The notes under the pieces are model-generated. The model did no database searches. It was not told the DNA's origin and worked only from the letters and a program-made list of their open reading frames with translations. This document shows positions 26,583 through 36,531 of a DNA stretch of 64,000 bases, piece by piece; the first letter of the stretch is position 1, and each line of letters opens with the position of its first letter. Origin of the DNA: JAEZPW01 sp035629075 (GTDB lineage Bacteria > Acidobacteriota > Terriglobia > Terriglobales > Acidobacteriaceae); the NCBI GenBank assembly GCA_035629075.1, contig DASPIK010000077.1:1-64000 (forward strand). The letters are read 5' to 3'. A program made the position numbers and the translations under genes.

Positions 26583-28613
26583 GTGACAGTGCTGACTCGA
26601 TCTCTGACGCACTTGTTATTGATGACTGCGGCTCTTGCCGCGTGCGCGCAGACCAACGCCGTCGAACTTCGCTACAAACTCCGCAAAGGAGATCGCCTCG
26701 TCTACCGCGACGTCTTCGAGCGCGAACTCAAAATCTCGAATCTCACTTTTCGGACTCGATCGGCATTCCTGAACCACGTTGTCGTTGTCGCCGACGCAAA
26801 CGGTACGGCGCTGACCGGCGTGCAACGCAACCGCCAGTCAGCGGAACTGCTGGAATACCGCGAGCGCGGCAGCGACAAACTTACTGAGCAGAAGCCGAAA
26901 TTTGCGGAGCAGACGGCGAAGCGTCCCGCGCAATTTGCCGATGCGAACGTTTATTCCTCGACCGGGTCGCTGCAAACCCCCATACAGGTTGTGCGCGAAG
27001 CGAACAGTAAGCGCCTATACCTTGTCTCGGAAATCAGCCCGCTTCCAGGTATTGCCGTGCAACAAGGAAGTGAGTGGAACGATGAACGCTCCGGGCAAAA
27101 AGTGCGCTTGGCGCACTTCGAAACCATTGCCGGCGAAAACTGCGCAGTCGTCGAAGACGACGGCACGCGCCGCGAGAGTCGCGTGCGCTACTGGTTCTGC
27201 CCGCAATCGGGATTGGTGCGGCGCCTTGAGTTTGAGTCTGAGTATTCCGGATTCGGTGACCAGCGCTTTCACGAAAAAGTCAGTTTCGAGTTGGCCGAGG
27301 CGCTTCATGGCGAGACCGTCGAATCCTGGCTGAACAATGAGCAGACCCAGCAAGCCGCCCTTCGCGCTTACCTCATTAGTGGCCAATTGGTAGCCGCTGA
27401 TGCTGTCTTGAACCTGCTGCGTTCGTCACGCGCTGAGGTTCAAGCACTCGCACTAGCCGTGCTCGCCAACCATGGAGTGTCGCCACCTGCGGAGTTGCTA
27501 TCGACTCTCGCCAACAGTCCCGATGCCGAGGTTCGCCGCATCGCTTCGCGTTTCGCGCAGACGAACAACGCGCCTCGAAATCTCCCGTGTGCAGTGCCAC
27601 GGCGCACCTTACAGCCGCAGAAGCCGGGTACAACATTGCAGGCCGCAGAGGTGTCCGCACTCGGCAGCGTGCCTTATCTCATGCGCGTGCCGATCGACTA
27701 CCGCCCGGACCGCACGTTTCCGCTAATCGTTTATCTCAGCGGCGGTGCCGGCCAGGCGCTAGACTCGGCGTTTTCAGGCGAAGACGCGCTGCGCCAGACC
27801 GATTACCTTGCGCTTTATCCGCAAACGGCTGGCGATCGCTGGTGGGAACAGCGTTCTACCGATATGGTCGGCGCGCTGCTGTCGGAAGTTCTCCGAAACT
27901 ACAACGTCGATACAAATCGCGTATACCTCGCCGGCTTCAGCAATGGCGGATCAGGCGCAGTCGGTTACGGAGCGCTGTGGCCCTACCGATTCGCCGCCAT
28001 TTCGGCCATGATGGGAGCGGGCGTTTACGTGCCCGGCAACTCGGGCGACAAGTGGCCGCTGGCGAATTTGCTGAATGTTCCGATGCTTCTTGTGCACGGC
28101 GACAAGGATGACATCATTCCGCAGCGGGCCTCACTTGATACATTCGACGAACTGAAATCGCTTCAGCCCCGCGTCACGCCGGAACTGCGCATACTCAAAG
28201 GTCGCGAACATGACGTCACGCTTTCATCCGATGACGGTCTCACGCTACCGTTTCTGAAACGCTTCACTCGCGAACCCTTCCCGCGCAACATCAAGGCAAA
28301 AATTCCGGACGTGAAGTACGGAAGACACTATTGGCTCGAGGTCGTCGAGCAGAACGGGCAGGCCGAACTCGAGGGCCGCATCCTTGACAACAACACGATC
28401 GATATCAAGACGAAAAACGTTCGCAAGCTGCGCGTGTTGCTTCGTCCTGAACTACTGTCCGGAACCGGACCGATTCGCATTCTCGTGAACGGCACGGAGC
28501 GGTTCAACGGGGCGATGCAGAAAGACTGCGGCTTGTTCGAACGCTCAACTCAGGCCTGGGCCGATCCTGTGCTCGCTTACACACAGGAGATAACGGTCGA
28601 GTCCGAGAAGTGA
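26583..28613 (+). CDS. Esterase/alpha-beta hydrolase, probable lipoprotein
   Basis: A 676-residue protein starting at GTG 26583 (or GTG 26589) with a short signal peptide ending in the lipobox L-A-A-C near residue 20, so it is probably a lipoprotein. Residues 25-340 are a beta-rich domain plus a helical, HEAT-like stretch (LRSSRAEVQALALAVLANHG). The C-terminal half is an alpha/beta hydrolase with nucleophile GFSNGGSG, aspartate in VHGDKDDIIP and histidine in REHDV, then a beta-sandwich tail. The substrate may be a polysaccharide ester, lipid or peptide. Three catalytic residues are present, so it should be active. It follows the YhaM-like gene by 30 bases. Confidence 0.8.
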   Translation: MTVLTRSLTHLLLMTAALAACAQTNAVELRYKLRKGDRLVYRDVFERELKISNLTFRTRSAFLNHVVVVADANGTALTGVQRNRQSAELLEYRERGSDKLTEQKPKFAEQTAKRPAQFADANVYSSTGSLQTPIQVVREANSKRLYLVSEISPLPGIAVQQGSEWNDERSGQKVRLAHFETIAGENCAVVEDDGTRRESRVRYWFCPQSGLVRRLEFESEYSGFGDQRFHEKVSFELAEALHGETVESWLNNEQTQQAALRAYLISGQLVAADAVLNLLRSSRAEVQALALAVLANHGVSPPAELLSTLANSPDAEVRRIASRFAQTNNAPRNLPCAVPRRTLQPQKPGTTLQAAEVSALGSVPYLMRVPIDYRPDRTFPLIVYLSGGAGQALDSAFSGEDALRQTDYLALYPQTAGDRWWEQRSTDMVGALLSEVLRNYNVDTNRVYLAGFSNGGSGAVGYGALWPYRFAAISAMMGAGVYVPGNSGDKWPLANLLNVPMLLVHGDKDDIIPQRASLDTFDELKSLQPRVTPELRILKGREHDVTLSSDDGLTLPFLKRFTREPFPRNIKAKIPDVKYGRHYWLEVVEQNGQAELEGRILDNNTIDIKTKNVRKLRVLLRPELLSGTGPIRILVNGTERFNGAMQKDCGLFERSTQAWADPVLAYTQEITVESEK

Positions 28614-28984
28614 ATTCGTGACCTTGCGTGAGAGGTTGGTTACTCCCTCCCCCTCCCCCCGGAGATCAGCCAAATCTGGGGTTCCAAACGACTTAGATCT
28701 GAAAATCTAATCTGGGCCCAGATCCAATGGCCGCGTCGGTGCGAATGTGGCTAAAGTTTACTCACTAGCCACCCGGGACAACCCCGCGGAAACTGTTAAA
28801 GCGGACGCGACAAACCTGCTCTGCGCATGAATGTAGCAGCACATTGAAAGTATCGAACGTGGAGCGTTGAAAGTTTCTAAATTCGGAACAGGGTGGCAGA
28901 AGTGAAGGAAAGACCACACTGCCAAAAGCGGAATATGGGTACCCTGGGACCGCCCGAAGTTCTGGGTCACCTCCCTACTCCGAC
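28614..28984. other. Intergenic region between convergent genes
   Basis: About 370 bases. It contains a C-rich run near 28647-28660, a 12-bp palindrome (28711-28722), a 6-bp hairpin (28693-28698 with 28705-28710) and a 7-bp inverted repeat (28747-28753 with 28766-28772). None has the T tract of a standard terminator. No gene is seen. Confidence 0.4.
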
Positions 28985-31208
28985 CTATTGCAATTCAAAA
29001 TTCGCGGAGCGTAATGCGGATCGGCGAGCCGAGTCTGAAGCCCGGAGTTCCAGGTGGTATGAACCTGGAGCGAGCGTTTGCAGGGGAATTCTAAACCCAG
29101 CCGCAATCACGGGATTACCAGGTTCGATCAACTCGCTCACGTCGATCAGTCCAGTGTTCAGCTTCAGTTCCTTAGTGTTCCGATCAATCACGACATACTG
29201 AACCGCCACTTTGGGGGCAGTTGGTTGCAACGCAAGCGGCTCATAGATCTCGATGAACATCGAGAGTTCGTCGTCTTTTCGAAATTGTGTGGTGCCCGAG
29301 GGTATGAATTCAACTCCACGCGACACAAGTGGAATCCGATCCTGTATCAGTTCACGTTCAAGGGTTTCGCTAGCCACGGCAATCTTGCGCGTTTGTCTGC
29401 TAAATACAATGTCACTGAGACTGAATTCGTCGGCATTGTGAGGACTGATCAAGAGCGGTGTTTCGAGGCGGCCGAAACTCTCATTCGTTGAGCTGAACAC
29501 CACTTTAAAATCGTACTGGCCAGACGCGATCTCGAACTGCTTTTCGTAATGGAACAGCTTGTTCTTGAACCCCTCCAGATCCTTTTTGTTCTCGAAGGAT
29601 ACTTTGACGGAATCGCTGAAACGTGCCGCAACGCTCGCGTCCCGGTTATATGCGACGCCCAGCACGTCCAAACCAGCGTACTCCTTTCCTTTCTCGGTAC
29701 TGAACTTCATGGCGCTTGGAGGTATTTCCATCGCCAAGGTCACCCGCGCGGTGTTTGCGGCCGTATAGAAGACGGCTGTAGTCATTGAAGCTGCTGTTTG
29801 CTGGGTTGGTAGAGCAGTTAGCTGGCGCTCCAGTTGGTTTTGGACAGGAGTTCCGGTCAACGCGTCCAGTGGAGCGACGGTGCAATATCCGCTTCGCGCA
29901 CGCACAATGGCATCCTTGCGCGCGACCTTTACTTTCAAGGTGTGGCAGCTCCCCGCTTCCGACGGGGCGGGGGTGTAGCCCAGCATGTAGACTTCGTTCT
30001 GTTCCTTTCCAATCCGGGTCAGTCCACCCAACAAGTCATTACTGTTCAGGATTACAAAGCCACCGGTGCCTTCGGCGAGTGCGTACAGTAGCCGCTGATT
30101 GTCCGAGCCACCTGCACCGCTGAACCACGGTAACAAGCGCGAGGGTTGCTTGTATGGGTTCCCGGCCATGTCCGGCGTCACGTCGCCCGCCTTCCTCGGC
30201 GGAGGTGAAGAACTCCTGTTCCCTCCCGGTTGCTGTCCTCCAGGAGTGCCGCCCGGTCTCTGCCCGGCGCCCCCCACAGGTCTCTGGAACATTGCGTTCA
30301 ATCCGAGGCGATAGGACGCGGGCATGAATGCAAGTCGATTCGAAGACCGTGCCTCGGTCTGAACTAGCTTAGGCGGAATTCGGGCTAAATTCGACGGCAG
30401 AGCATGGAGTGAGGACGTGATGGCCGGCAGTCCCACCAAAAGGCCCCGAGCGTCGATAGGGTAGATCGCAACATTCGCCTTATTGCACGCGTCAATGGCA
30501 GCGGTCAGTTCCGCCGTGAGTGCGGGCGTAAGCGGAAAACCTGCACTTAGCAGAATGACCGACTTGCGACCGGGGACGCTGGCCATGTCCTTGGCGAGGC
30601 TGCGAAGCGCTAGCAGCATCGTGCGCGCACGGAAATCGCCCTGCACAGTCAGCCTGCCGGCAAACGTGACCTCGGGAGTCTCATCTTTGCCGGTCTTGGC
30701 CGCAGCGCTGCCGATGACGGCCTGGTTCAGACGTTCGCCATTGCGAGTGAAGTTCTGCGTGATCTGCAGTGTCGATTTGAAATTTGCGATTGCAATGAAC
30801 TGGTTCGTGTCTGCACTGTTTGCCAGGAATTGTAGCGCGGCAGCACGTGATCGTTCCTGCTCGTTGAAGCTCATTGTCGAACCGTCGAACAGGATTACGA
30901 CATACCGCTTTCGGCCAGTATCGTCGGAAACATCGCTCGCCTCGAACGAGAAGCTCCTGACCGTCTGTTCTTTCCCCATCCTCCGCGACGCGAAAGTCTT
31001 CCGCCTTGAGGTCGCGGATGTAATTCCCCTTTTTGTCTGTCACCACCGCGTCAACCAAAACCATCCGTGCGTCTTTGCGAAACACGATCGTAGTAGCATC
31101 GCTATTCTGCTGGGCAAAAAGAGGGTGTGCCGACGCAAACAAGTAGAGCACTGCGCAGATGCCCACCACCAAGCACACGAAAGAGAAGTCAGGAGCTTTG
31201 TGCTTCAT
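28985..31208 (-). pseudogene. VWFA-related acidobacterial domain protein, frameshifted (first of two)
   Basis: A large exported protein with the acidobacterial VWFA-related domain. ATG 31208 has AGAGG upstream and begins a signal peptide (SFVCLVVGICAVLYLFASAHPLFAQ). The frame runs to EDFRVAEDG and then shifts. The expected KEQTVRSFSFE continues in the next frame and runs on with VVILFDGSTMS and GRKSVILLSAGF to the stop at 28985. An extra base in the four-G run at 30974-30977 (read on the minus strand) explains it; deleting one G restores about 740 residues. A proline/glycine-rich low-complexity segment lies near 30180-30260. The role is unknown; von Willebrand domains usually mediate adhesion or complex assembly. 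Confidence 0.78.
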
Positions 31209-31221
31209 CTTTGCCTCTATC

Positions 31222-33026
31222 TCAGGGGATATCAATCGCCGTCGATGCTGCCGACAGCTTCCGGCCCTCAGCATCGCGCACCACCACCCTGACCACGTAT
31301 TTGCCCGGGTTCACGTCAAAGCTGGATCTTACCGACAGACCGGAATGAAGGTCTTCGAGTGTCTTGTCGCGCAAGCGTAACTCGATGATCTTCTCAATCC
31401 CATCGATGAGCTTGCCATTCCGGTCGAAGAGCGCGGACACAACCGTTACATCATCGCAATTCCGCCCAGCTTCTTTTCGGAACGCCAAGCTAGTTACATC
31501 AACCCGGCTTACGACGGACAGTTTCACCGTGGCTGCAGACTTGAAGAACTCGCTGTGCAGCTTGATGGGGATTTCTCGAATCTCCTGCCGGGAGAAGAGC
31601 ATGTCTTCTATATCGCGGCGACGAGCCTGCTCGGGATCGGTACTCCCCTTGGGCGCATAGTAGCCCTGGCGCGCAGTGACCTTGAGATCGGGTTCGGTCA
31701 GGGTCACTTTCAGGGTGTGGTACTTACCGTCGTGCTTCAGGGCTTGTGGGGAGAAGGCCAGGATGTACGTGTATTCGGGCGGTGCTGCCAGTTGGCGCAT
31801 GCCCCCGCCAAGATCGTTGGTGTTGTGGACAAAAGTGCCTCCGGTTGCGTTGGCCAGCGCTTGCAAGGCGTCCGCCCTGAGGCGGTCACTCTGGCGCTGA
31901 TAATCGAGCAAACCGAAACTTACAGGGCCTGAATAGTCGGCTTTGAGTGCGCTGTCGACGTAAAGCCCACGCGCATCCAGCGCGTTGATGGTGACTTTGG
32001 AGCGGATGGCACGGTCCATCACCTCGACTGAATCAAAATGGCGATCGCCTAACAGAAATCCCGGCGAGACCAGAAGCACTGTACGTTGCCCCGGCAACGA
32101 CGACATTCGCCTGATCACGTCCTGCAGCAACAGCAATGCAGTGCGTAGCTCATAACCCCGGCTTGAAGTTCCGACATGGCTGCTGCTCGTGCAAGTTCGT
32201 CATCCTGTTTGCCTGGTGGCGTGTGCATACATCGATGCAAATCGTCGACCACTACTGCGAGCGCACGCTGATCGTTCTTATTTATGATCAGATCCGCAAG
32301 GTAGTAGTTCAAATACGGGCACTGCGAGCCGACGTTTGCTCGAGCAGGGCTGCGATGCTGCACCCGAGACAGGGCGTGACGCAGCCTTTCGCGATCATCG
32401 GTAAAGTCGAGCGTTGTCGCGCCCGATGTAGAAAACATCGCTACACGAGTGGTCGTTAAGGCAGCTTCGACCAGATATCTTTCGGCAGCTTGTTTGGCCC
32501 GGATCAGGTCTTCCTCGTTCGTGTTGATATCGTCTATTACAATCGCGACATATCGGTCGGGTAACGCCGGGTTGAATGTTGCCTCTCCGAATTGAGGAGT
32601 CATGGATCCTTCGGCTTGTTTCGTCCCGGCGGCTCGCTCCGGCTCCTGTGCGGCAGTTTCTTCCACGGAAAAGCGACTGATGTTCTGCAGCTTTCCTTCA
32701 TCGAAGATACGGAACTGCTCCCGGCGCAGATTGCGAACGGGACGGCCGTGTGTATCCCGTACGACTACCCGCGCGGTCACGAGATTGACGTCAACTTTGA
32801 ACGTAGAAATCACATCGTGCGACGTGATTTCGGGAGCACTTTTCTCGTCGACCGCCGTGGGAGTCACAGCGGGAGCCGATGATTGCTGGTCGGTGCCGGC
32901 GTGGATCGGCAATGCAACGGAGCAGAGGGCCGTCGACAAGAACAATGAAGTGAAGAAAATTCGATACAGTGCCGACGAGAGGTGCGACCCGCAGGTGCAG
33001 GCTTTCATTCGCATGTGGCGGCTCAT
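31222..33026 (-). pseudogene. VWFA-related acidobacterial domain protein, frameshifted (second of two)
   Basis: A paralogue of the gene that follows it 13 bases downstream (ending at 28985), sharing TFKVDVNLVTARVVVRDTHG, the VWA-like start VAIVIDDINT and the strand LPGQRTVLLVSPGFLL. The frame from ATG 33026 (signal peptide IFFTSLFLSTALCSVALPIHA) is lost at LQAG; the expected GYELRTALLLLQDVIRRM follows in another frame. The break lies at the C run 32156-32159 (four G on the coding strand). Two adjacent paralogues broken in the same kind of run is suspicious for assembly error. Together they form one tandem operon of exported VWA proteins. Confidence 0.78.
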
Positions 33027-33261
33027 GTTTTACGATGAACCGATCCTCCAGTGCACATCTATAGATCAGCGTAGCTGGACACCTTAGTCCCACTGAATGC
33101 AGTTGTCAATCGCACGATCTTGTTCCTGGTCGTGCGTCATGGCGGAGGGCAGGGCGCCATTCTGCACCCGGTACTAGGGTGATTGCCTCGCCGTACACCC
33201 GCTTAAACCCGAGTGCGTGGTTGTGGCGGGCGCAGCTAGACTCCGTCCAGAGATCCCTCTT

Positions 33262-33807
33262 ATGCGAAACCTGTTCATCGCTGCTGCGCTGTTGGTGTGT
33301 CTTGCTGTGCCGACATGGGCGGGGAGCCTTCCTGACGCGCCCAGTTTCACGGCGGCATCATCGCAGATTCCGAACGCGATGGATGTCGCAAAAGACGAGG
33401 CACAGAACGTGCTGACGATTCAGCCTCCGCCGGAAGTGGTTGCGGCGCGTCAGGCGCTCAAAAGCATTCCGAGCGCAGTGGAGTTCGGCGTCAAGCCGGG
33501 CGAGCCCAAGCGCAAGGTCATGGACCGCAATTTCCTTCTGCTGGCCGGACTGACGTTCGCCCTCACGACGGCCGACATTGAACTAACACAGCATTGCCTG
33601 AAAGCGAAGACGTGCGTCGAGTTGAATCCAACGCTGCCGTTGTCTCGCTGGGGCATGTACGCGGTCAACACTCCGGTAAACCTCGCGGTGCTTTACCTCA
33701 GTTACAGGCGAAAGGCAGCGGGCAAGGGCGATTGGTGGATTGCGCCGGTGGTGGATATCGGCATTCACGGCGTAGGGATCGGGTCGAATGTTCGGTTTGC
33801 GTGGTAG
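33262..33807 (+). CDS. Exported/membrane protein of unknown function
   Basis: A 181-residue protein starting at ATG 33262 with signal peptide LFIAAALLVCLAVPTWAG. A spacer (SLPDAPSFTAASSQI) leads into three hydrophobic segments (LLLAGLTFALTTADIELTQ; MYAVNTPVNLAVLYLSYRRK; WWIAPVVDIGIHGVGIGSNV), a layout common in small inner-membrane proteins. No named family recognised. Confidence 0.65.
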   Translation: MRNLFIAAALLVCLAVPTWAGSLPDAPSFTAASSQIPNAMDVAKDEAQNVLTIQPPPEVVAARQALKSIPSAVEFGVKPGEPKRKVMDRNFLLLAGLTFALTTADIELTQHCLKAKTCVELNPTLPLSRWGMYAVNTPVNLAVLYLSYRRKAAGKGDWWIAPVVDIGIHGVGIGSNVRFAW

Positions 33808-33833
33808 GGGGCTGGTGCACTGTGTCGGTTGCA

Positions 33834-33867
33834 GGTAGGGATCCCTCGCTCCGCTCGGGATGACAAG
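33834..33867. repeat. 34-bp dispersed repeat, copy 1
   Basis: Matches 40234-40267 at 32 of 34 positions and in the same orientation. It contains a partial inverted repeat (ATCCC and GGGAT) and lies between genes. Such short GC-rich intergenic repeats are common in acidobacterial genomes; here the two copies flank the TonB/receptor block. Confidence 0.75.
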
Positions 33868-34049
33868 TCCCACACGAGGTCTGGTGTTTGCCGAAGAAAA
33901 GGTTTCCCACGAAAAGCCGTCTCAAAATGAGTCGTGAAATTCCGGCGTCCAGTGATGTTGCTGCTTTACTTTGAGACGAAAGTGGAATAAGTATTCTCGC
34001 AAGCTTTTCAGTCGCGCCGTTTGCATGTGACCCGGGAGAGGGCAGAGCG

Positions 34050-34286
34050 ATGAAGAATATCTACGACGTTCTGAAACAGAAAGAAGCGCAGATCGAACAA
34101 CTTCAGAGGGAAATCGAGGCGCTGCGCATTGCTGCCAGATTGCTGGCGGAAGACGGGGATGTTCTTGAAGTGCCTCGCCCGGCGGGTCCGGTTGTCGCGG
34201 GAACGCCGCTGGCGTCGGTGTCGCGAATAACCGCGAGGGATAACGGGCACACTGGGTGGGATGCAAGCAGCAAACAGTTTCCATGA
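34050..34286 (+). CDS. Small coiled-coil protein
   Basis: A 78-residue protein with a good SD (GAGAGGGC) before ATG 34050. Residues about 4-35 form a coiled coil (YDVLKQKEAQIEQLQREIEA, continuing with LRIAARLLAED), and the rest is polar. It precedes the PilZ-GAF-TonB gene by 25 bases on the same strand, so they are probably co-transcribed. It might be an accessory to that protein; this is inference from position only. Confidence 0.72.
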   Translation: MKNIYDVLKQKEAQIEQLQREIEALRIAARLLAEDGDVLEVPRPAGPVVAGTPLASVSRITARDNGHTGWDASSKQFP

Positions 34287-34311
34287 GGCCGCTGAGGCGC
34301 AGAGGTGAACG

Positions 34312-36267
34312 ATGACTAGTTTGCCATCGATGGTGGGCGCGGTGCGTGCGACCGAACGACGTCGGCATCCGCGCTGCCGTGTGATCGAAAAGCAACTGGT
34401 CACGGTCGATTTGGGCCCACAGCAGCGAGGGCTTGTAGTGGACGTCAGCGTGGCGGGGATGGCGGTTCAGCCTTACTCGCCTATGGCGAAAGGTCAGGCC
34501 AGCACGATCAGGTTTGAAGTCCCGGGCGCACAAAAAGCGGTCGAGGCCGATGCCGTTGTAACCTGGGTAGGACCGTCGGGGCGTGTTGGCATGCGCTTCG
34601 ACACGATCAGCGAGGCTGCAGAGGAAGCACTTCGAAATTGGGTTGCCGGCATGATGGCGCCTTCAGCCGCGCCCGCCAGCCCGGCAGGGTATTCCACCGC
34701 CGCATACCTCCCTCCTTCTTACTCGCCTTGGATCAAGGTGAGTGACCTGAGTGTCGCCAAGACTTCAATCGACGACGAAGACCTTGCGTCTCTCGATCTC
34801 GTGTCGGCTTTACGGCTAGTTGTGGAGCGGGCGCGAAGTGTTACCCGTGCAACTGGTGCAGCCATAGCGCTGGCCGATCATGCCGACATGGTTTGCCGAG
34901 CGCGGACGGGCATCGCACCGGAACTCGGTGCGCGGTTCAGCCCAGATAGCGGACTTTCCGGCGAGGTAGTACGAACCGGAATGGTCGTGCGATGTCCGGA
35001 CACGAGCCTGGACCTGAGGGTGGACCGGATTGCCTGTGAACGCTTCAACATGCGCTCGACCGTCATCGTCCCGATACTGTCGGGGAACTCCGTAATCGGC
35101 GTGATTGAGGTGTTTTCGCCACGCGCGGACGCATTCGACCATCGTGACGTCCTGAACCTTAAGCGCCTGGCTGAACTCGTGGACGCGATGCTCGAAGCCG
35201 GGATGGACCGGGTAAGCTCGAAAGCGGGCGATCCGGTTACGGGCGAGACAATTGACTGGCAGACGGTTGATGCATCGCCGAGTGTTGAGAGCCAGCCAGA
35301 AATCGTTGTTGGTGATCCGCTGGCCGAACTGGACGAAGCGATCGGAACAGAAAGTCTGTTACAGCAACGTACGGCTGCGCAGGAAGTGCCGGGTTCGGAT
35401 GATGTTCTGGATCCCTCGCTATTCTCAAACGTGGCGCCGGTTGAGTCGGGCAGCGTGCCGCCCCACGCAATTGAGTCACAACCCACAGAAGAACTTGACG
35501 ACTTGTTCGAACGTCTTCGCGCTGAGACAGACACTGAAGATCGCCGGCGGCGCAAGAGACTTATTCTGTCGGTCATTTTGGTGATGTCACTGAGTGCTGG
35601 TGGCCTGGGGGTGGCACGCGCGTTAATGGAAAGCTCGGGGACGGCCAGCGCGAGCGCTGCTTCGCCCGTAAGTGCCGCTACGCAACGCGATCCGGAGTTG
35701 CAGCGCGCCAGCCTGGACCTGCCCGTGCGTTCCAATGCTCAGCGAATGATCGCCACGTCAACACCACAGGTCGCAAGCGCGAAGCCAAAGGGACACGCAG
35801 AACGTTGGACGTGGAAGGCAGCAACGGCACCAGGCACTGGATCTGACATGACGTTGGAGTCACAACAAGAATCCGTGTCGGCATCCGACGTCGTTGTCGC
35901 TACGCGCGGAGACGTGAAGATCATCACCGACATGCTCGAGAAATCGGCCGTGATACCCCGGGAACTGACCGCGAATGCTCCGGAGGACAAGGGCGTCGCT
36001 GTAGGAAAGCTGATTCATCGCGTCAACCCAATCTTTCCACCTGTCGCTAGCACTTCCGGCTTACAAGGTCAGGTTCGATTGAGGGTGGCCATCGATCAGA
36101 ATGGCTCGGTCGAGAAGGCTCACCAGGTCAGCGGAAATGCCATGCTCGGAGCGGCGGCAATTCAAGCCGTCCAGCAATGGCGGTATGAACCCTCGAAGAT
36201 CGATGGGAGCCCCGTCCCTATCGAAAAGACCATCATTATCGAGTTCGCGAATCCCGCACACAAATAA
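34312..36267 (+). CDS. PilZ-GAF-transmembrane-TonB fusion protein
   Basis: A 651-residue protein with an unusual domain order, starting at ATG 34312 with GAGGTGAACG directly upstream. Residues 14-115 form a PilZ domain with both cyclic-di-GMP motifs: RRRHPR (R-x3-R) at 16-21 and D44-x-S-x2-G49. A GAF-like sensor follows at about 160-295 (LDLVSALRLVVERARSVTRA, then VIVPILSGNSVIGVIEVFSP). A single transmembrane helix at about 415-440 is preceded by RRRKR, placing the N-terminus in the cytoplasm. The last 90 residues are a TonB C-terminal domain (INPIFPP-like start, QGQVRLRVAIDQNGSVEKA, QWRYEPSKIDGSPVPI). It looks like an energy transducer whose cytoplasmic half senses cyclic-di-GMP and a small ligand. 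Confidence 0.87.
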   Translation: MTSLPSMVGAVRATERRRHPRCRVIEKQLVTVDLGPQQRGLVVDVSVAGMAVQPYSPMAKGQASTIRFEVPGAQKAVEADAVVTWVGPSGRVGMRFDTISEAAEEALRNWVAGMMAPSAAPASPAGYSTAAYLPPSYSPWIKVSDLSVAKTSIDDEDLASLDLVSALRLVVERARSVTRATGAAIALADHADMVCRARTGIAPELGARFSPDSGLSGEVVRTGMVVRCPDTSLDLRVDRIACERFNMRSTVIVPILSGNSVIGVIEVFSPRADAFDHRDVLNLKRLAELVDAMLEAGMDRVSSKAGDPVTGETIDWQTVDASPSVESQPEIVVGDPLAELDEAIGTESLLQQRTAAQEVPGSDDVLDPSLFSNVAPVESGSVPPHAIESQPTEELDDLFERLRAETDTEDRRRRKRLILSVILVMSLSAGGLGVARALMESSGTASASAASPVSAATQRDPELQRASLDLPVRSNAQRMIATSTPQVASAKPKGHAERWTWKAATAPGTGSDMTLESQQESVSASDVVVATRGDVKIITDMLEKSAVIPRELTANAPEDKGVAVGKLIHRVNPIFPPVASTSGLQGQVRLRVAIDQNGSVEKAHQVSGNAMLGAAAIQAVQQWRYEPSKIDGSPVPIEKTIIIEFANPAHK

Positions 36268-36531
36268 CCGGCCGCGGTGCAAATAGAGACAGAGCGGCAA
36301 CCCTTCTAACCCATCCCACCATCCTCAAGCATTCGCGTTTGGCAACTATTTACACAGACTTGCGTTCTGAGTAGCACGTACTGCGAACGTGCAGTTGCGT
36401 TTGATCGGGGGCGTGCAGCTCAGCCCTGGTGCAGAGTGGATGTGGGGCGCTCTTCCGGTGTGGGGCCGGATGACGCAATGACCAGCACGGGCCGTATCTG
36501 TAGTTGCAAGCAAAAACAAATAGGTGAAGCG

